Notes under the pieces: model-generated | What the model saw: the letters and a program-made list of their open reading frames with translations, nothing else | What the model was told of the DNA's origin: nothing | The model's database searches: none | Shown: one piece after another, positions 6,221 through 8,696 of the stretch | How the letters are laid out: each line of letters opens with the position of its first letter | Position numbering within the stretch: position 1 is the first letter of the stretch | Assembly (NCBI GenBank): GCA_029259835.1 | Contig: JAJDEL010000416.1 | Span: forward strand, 1-8,696 | Reading direction: 5' to 3' | Source of the DNA: Planctomicrobium sp. | GTDB lineage: Bacteria; Planctomycetota; Planctomycetia; Planctomycetales; Planctomycetaceae | Length of the DNA: 8,696 nucleotides | Program-made: the position numbers and the translations under genes

Positions 6221-7351
6221 CTATTCTAGATCACTTTCCACATCAACCAAGACATTGTTAGCAAAGACGACGTTTTTCTTTTCGCCATTTAGGGTGACAG
6301 CTTTCTCTGTCAGGCCGGAGAAGATGTTACCGCTGATGACGATGTGATCGGCGTTGTCGATCAGCAATCCGCCGGCGGCTGCATCGTCGACTTTGCGTTT
6401 GATACTGCTTTTGCCGATGTAGCTGTTGGAGAAGTTGTTCCCGGTGACCGTAATGCGGCCGCTGTCTGGCCCGATTCGCAGGGCCTGCGTTTTGAGAATC
6501 GTGAACGTATTCGCGGAGACCGCACATCCGTGGGCATCGCGCAAGTCGATGCCCTTTCCGTTATGGGCGATCACATTGGCACTCAGGGTGATCCCGTAGC
6601 AGTCGCGGTCGAGAATCACGGCAGTCTCGTTGCATTCTTCGATCATGTTCCCAGAGAGCACGCTACCGTAGGTGTTCTCAATCACAACTCCATGTCGCAA
6701 ATGGTCGTCGAGGTTGTTGCCGTTCATGCACAAATTGAACCCGTCCGCACAGAGCAGGGCGTCCTGATTCTCTTCGAAGTGATTGCTGCTAACGACAATG
6801 TCGTGGCAACCTTGCAGGTTCACTCCATTCTTTTTGTTGTAAGTGAGCAACGAATCGCAGATACGCGGGTCTTCATAGCAATAATTCAGGAAGATGCCGT
6901 CGCTGCCGTTTTCGCTGACGGTCACACCTTCGATGTAAATTTCGTTGATCTGTCGCGCTTCAATCCCGGCGCCGCTTTTCTCGTTTCCGGTGATGCGAAG
7001 ATTACTGACATGCACACGCCAGAGATTAAACTTGCGATCCGTCTTCGCGTTCTTGCAATCCGGGTGAGCAATCAACAGCGCCGGAAGCCTGTCTTCATTC
7101 TTGTTGATGATGTGCGTTGCTGTCCCAGAACCTTGAAGAGAAACATCTCCAACGCTCAGTCGAAGTGGTTCTGTGATTTCAAACTTCCCCGGTGGAAGAT
7201 GAACTACGCCGCCTTCTGGAGGAATCGCATCGAATGCTGCTTGTAGTGTGTCGAATTTGCTGGCATTGATCACATCCTGGCTGAATGCTGCATTCGCGAA
7301 AAGAACAGGCAGGACAAGGAAAGAGGTCGCGATCTTTGTGAGTCGGTTCAT
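6221..7351 (-). CDS. Secreted right-handed parallel beta-helix repeat protein
   Basis: This exported protein of about 376 residues has a classical signal peptide at its start (MNRLTKIATSFLVLPVLFANAAFS, cut near the AFS/Q junction). The mature N-terminus (KFDTLQAAFDAIPPEGGVVHLPPGKFEI) is the usual opening of pectate-lyase-like and NosD-like beta-helices. Some ten or more beta-helix turns follow, each with a pattern like I.I.GN.....GI.L, for example VVSSNHFEENQDAL, SVLSGNMIEECNETAV and IVISGNIFSGLTEKAV. Such folds bind or cleave polysaccharides, but no lyase or hydrolase active site can be picked out by eye. ATG 7351 is preferred because it puts the signal peptide first; an in-frame ATG at 7366 would add MEPSD and cannot be excluded. 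Cysteine is fairly frequent for an exported protein. It is transcribed away from the DUF59 gene and closed by the hairpin at 6175-6208. Confidence 0.85.
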   Translation of the reverse strand: MNRLTKIATSFLVLPVLFANAAFSQDVINASKFDTLQAAFDAIPPEGGVVHLPPGKFEITEPLRLSVGDVSLQGSGTATHIINKNEDRLPALLIAHPDCKNAKTDRKFNLWRVHVSNLRITGNEKSGAGIEARQINEIYIEGVTVSENGSDGIFLNYCYEDPRICDSLLTYNKKNGVNLQGCHDIVVSSNHFEENQDALLCADGFNLCMNGNNLDDHLRHGVVIENTYGSVLSGNMIEECNETAVILDRDCYGITLSANVIAHNGKGIDLRDAHGCAVSANTFTILKTQALRIGPDSGRITVTGNNFSNSYIGKSSIKRKVDDAAAGGLLIDNADHIVISGNIFSGLTEKAVTLNGEKKNVVFANNVLVDVESDLE

Positions 7352-7444
7352 ATCAGAGGGTTCCATTGAGTGAAGTCTTGATGGGGCGATAGCTTAAGTG
7401 CCTAAGAGATTAGCGAATTCTGGTCCTGACCGAAATCAGGCTAC

Positions 7445-7473
7445 TTTCACCATGCGTCCAACGTCTTTACAAT
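7445..7473 (+). promoter_or_regulatory. Candidate sigma70-like promoter for the DUF59-cyclophilin pair
   Basis: TACAAT at 7468-7473 matches the -10 consensus at five of six bases. Seventeen bases upstream is TTTCAC (7445-7450), a poor -35 match. A transcript from here would have a leader of about 90 bases before ATG 7572. The site lies in the divergent gap 7352-7571, which also holds a 5-bp inverted repeat (CCTGA 7425-7429, TCAGG 7436-7440). Planctomycete promoters are poorly defined, so this is only a candidate. Confidence 0.28.
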
Positions 7474-7571
7474 GTATTCCAAAGAATGCAGGGTGAATTC
7501 TCATTTTGCAGGACATGAAAAGTGTTCAAATTGGATTAGCAGGGAATTTTCTGCTCTACCGGAATAGAAAT

Positions 7572-7871
7572 ATGTCTGAAGAAGTTGAATTGATTGATGC
7601 TTTGAAACAAGTGATTGATCCGGAATTGATGATCAATATCGTCGATCTCGGCTTGATCTACGAGGTCTCTCAGGAAGAAGGGATTGTGAAGGTCGACATG
7701 ACCTTGACCAGCCCTTCCTGCCCTGCGGGTCCGCAGATTGTGAATCAATCGAAAATGGCGCTCGAACAGTTAGACGATGTCGAGACGGCCGAAATTCGGC
7801 TCGTCATGTCGCCACCCTGGTCACCAGAACGCATGACCGAAGACGCCCGCGATCAACTGGGAATTTTCTAA
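7572..7871 (+). CDS. DUF59/MIP18-family iron-sulfur assembly protein (SufT/PaaD-like)
   Basis: This 99-residue cytoplasmic protein belongs to the MIP18/DUF59 family, whose members help mature iron-sulfur proteins (SufT in the SUF pathway; PaaD for phenylacetyl-CoA epoxidase). It opens with a short helix, then DPELMINIVDLGLIYEV (17-32), the family signature. The central strand MTLTSPSCPAGPQI (43-56) contains the conserved cysteine C50. The end, PPWSPERMTEDARDQLGIF, is also typical. The length matches stand-alone members. ATG 7572 is chosen because family similarity begins there and a GGA lies nine bases upstream; the frame is open to a TTG at 7506, but those extra 22 residues look unlike the family. 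No other suf gene is in the window, so its client proteins are unknown. The cyclophilin gene follows after about 60 bases on the same strand. Confidence 0.88.
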   Translation: MSEEVELIDALKQVIDPELMINIVDLGLIYEVSQEEGIVKVDMTLTSPSCPAGPQIVNQSKMALEQLDDVETAEIRLVMSPPWSPERMTEDARDQLGIF

Positions 7872-7930
7872 ACCGACTTTTTATATTCTGACCGCTGTCC
7901 CTGTCTGTTTTTCTTGGAGACTCCGCACTG

Positions 7931-8617
7931 ATGAAACCTTCGACAACATTTCTTTTTTTTACAATGACTGGACTCTGCCTGACACTTGGTTCCTGTGTCG
8001 CGGAAAAAGATTTCGACAACAGCAAGTTTGAAGCTGTCTCACCTGATGGCAATTCGGAGAGCGGCGAGCCTGCTGAAGAAACCGGCGAAATTTACAAAGT
8101 CCGGTTTGAAACTTCCAAGGGAGAATTCGTTATCGAAGTCCACTCCGACTGGGCTCCTCTCGGAGCGGCTCAGTTCAAAGAAATTGTCAAAGATGGAGTC
8201 TTCGACGACGCGCGATTCTTTCGGGTGATCGACGGGTTTATGGCTCAGTTTGGAATTGCTGGAGATCCGGAACTCTCCGCAAAATGGAAAGAAAAAACCA
8301 TTGCTGATGATCCGGTCAAAGAATCTAACACTCCCGGGATGGTTACTTTTGCAACCTCTGGACCCAATTCACGAACATCTCAGGTTTTTATTAACTTTGG
8401 AAATAATGTCGACCTGAATTCTCAAGGCTTTGCCCCTTTCGGAAAAGTCATTGAAGGCCGAGAAGTTGTGATGTCTCTCTACTCCGAGTACGGAGAAGGA
8501 GCACCTCGTGGAAAAGGGCCTGATCAGGGTCGGATTCAAGCAGAAGGAAACGCTTACCTGATGAAAGAATTCCCGAAGCTTGACTACATTAAGAGAGCGA
8601 CACTTCTTACGGATTAA
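7931..8617 (+). CDS. Cyclophilin-type peptidyl-prolyl cis-trans isomerase, lipoprotein
   Basis: This 228-residue protein should be anchored by lipid outside the cytoplasm and speed proline isomerisation in folding proteins. Residues 1-21 are a lipoprotein signal with lipobox LGSC, so C22 would be lipidated. Residues 23-53 are an acidic Ser/Glu-rich tether. The cyclophilin domain covers about 55-190. R98, F103 and Q106 in FFRVIDGFMAQ correspond to R55, F60 and Q63 of human CypA, and S150-F153 (SQVF) to the SQFF strand. The segment matching CypA W121-H126 reads LNSQGFAP, so the tryptophan and histidine are absent, as in many bacterial members. The C-terminal 30 residues resemble those of related bacterial cyclophilins that carry EGNAYL..FP.LDYI. 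ATG 7931 is preceded by GGAG. The gene follows the DUF59 gene by about 60 bases and may share its transcript. Confidence 0.9.
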   Translation: MKPSTTFLFFTMTGLCLTLGSCVAEKDFDNSKFEAVSPDGNSESGEPAEETGEIYKVRFETSKGEFVIEVHSDWAPLGAAQFKEIVKDGVFDDARFFRVIDGFMAQFGIAGDPELSAKWKEKTIADDPVKESNTPGMVTFATSGPNSRTSQVFINFGNNVDLNSQGFAPFGKVIEGREVVMSLYSEYGEGAPRGKGPDQGRIQAEGNAYLMKEFPKLDYIKRATLLTD

Positions 8618-8643
8618 TATCTGCGGCGTTTTTTCAGACCATT

Positions 8644-8665
8644 GTACCTTCATGTGAGAAGGTAC
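8644..8665 (+). terminator. Hairpin downstream of the cyclophilin gene
   Basis: GTACCTTC at 8644-8651 pairs perfectly with GAAGGTAC at 8658-8665 around a 6-base loop, 26 bases past the cyclophilin stop. No T-run follows within the window. The position suggests a 3'-end or termination hairpin for the plus-strand pair. Confidence 0.5.
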
Positions 8666-8696
8666 CAAGCCATTAAAAACAAACTAAGAACAACAC

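Noticed and set aside
6344..7246. A 300-codon open frame on the plus strand inside the beta-helix gene
   Set aside because: It is exactly antisense to a gene with a clear signal peptide and regular beta-helix repeats. Its translation matches no family I know and has no ribosome site. The codon pattern of the repeat gene explains the lack of stops.
7506..7571. Earlier start of the DUF59 protein at TTG 7506
   Set aside because: The extra 22 residues do not resemble the family, and ATG 7572 fits the usual length.
1..8696. CRISPR array, tRNA or rRNA genes, transposon ends
   Set aside because: No regularly spaced repeats, no cloverleaf or rRNA-like stretches, and no transposase or flanking direct repeats were seen on reading both strands.

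Overview
The gene content and style suggest a member of the Planctomycetes. This is inferred from the gene set, not from a marker gene: an ExeA-like AAA+ ATPase with a very long acidic tail, a TolQ-like/TolR-like pair in which the TolR-like protein has an extended coiled coil and an extra C-terminal domain, a soluble histidine kinase, a secreted beta-helix protein and a cyclophilin lipoprotein. Base composition looks roughly balanced by eye. The window contains no rRNA, tRNA, IS element, CRISPR array or phage gene that I can see, and no gene-free stretch longer than about 300 bases.

Layout, read along the minus strand from right to left. A secreted right-handed beta-helix protein (7351-6221) ends at a strong hairpin (6208-6175). 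A membrane module follows: a TolQ/MotA-type proton-channel protein (6037-5378), a TolR-like partner overlapping it by four bases (5381-4632), and a single-pass protein with a Ser/Asp-rich linker and a compact extracytoplasmic domain (4547-4035). After a gap holding a perfect 8-bp inverted repeat (3911-3939) comes a cytoplasmic histidine kinase (3840-2991). Its phosphoacceptor and ATP-binding halves lie in different reading frames. The kinase overlaps a GT-C/PMT-type membrane glycosyltransferase (3013-1673). An ExeA-like ATPase (1570 to the left edge, incomplete) follows after about 100 bases.

On the plus strand, divergent from the beta-helix gene, are a small DUF59/MIP18 (SufT/PaaD-like) protein (7572-7871) and a cyclophilin-type peptidyl-prolyl isomerase with a lipoprotein signal (7931-8617), followed by a hairpin near the right edge.

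How the genes work together: the TolQ-like and TolR-like proteins very probably form one ion-driven complex in the inner membrane, and the third small membrane protein may belong to it. The kinase, glycosyltransferase and ATPase are co-oriented and closely spaced and may be co-transcribed, but nothing in the sequence ties them to one pathway. The points most worth a second look are the frame break in the kinase, the composition of the TolQ/TolR-like module, and the long acidic tail of the ATPase.
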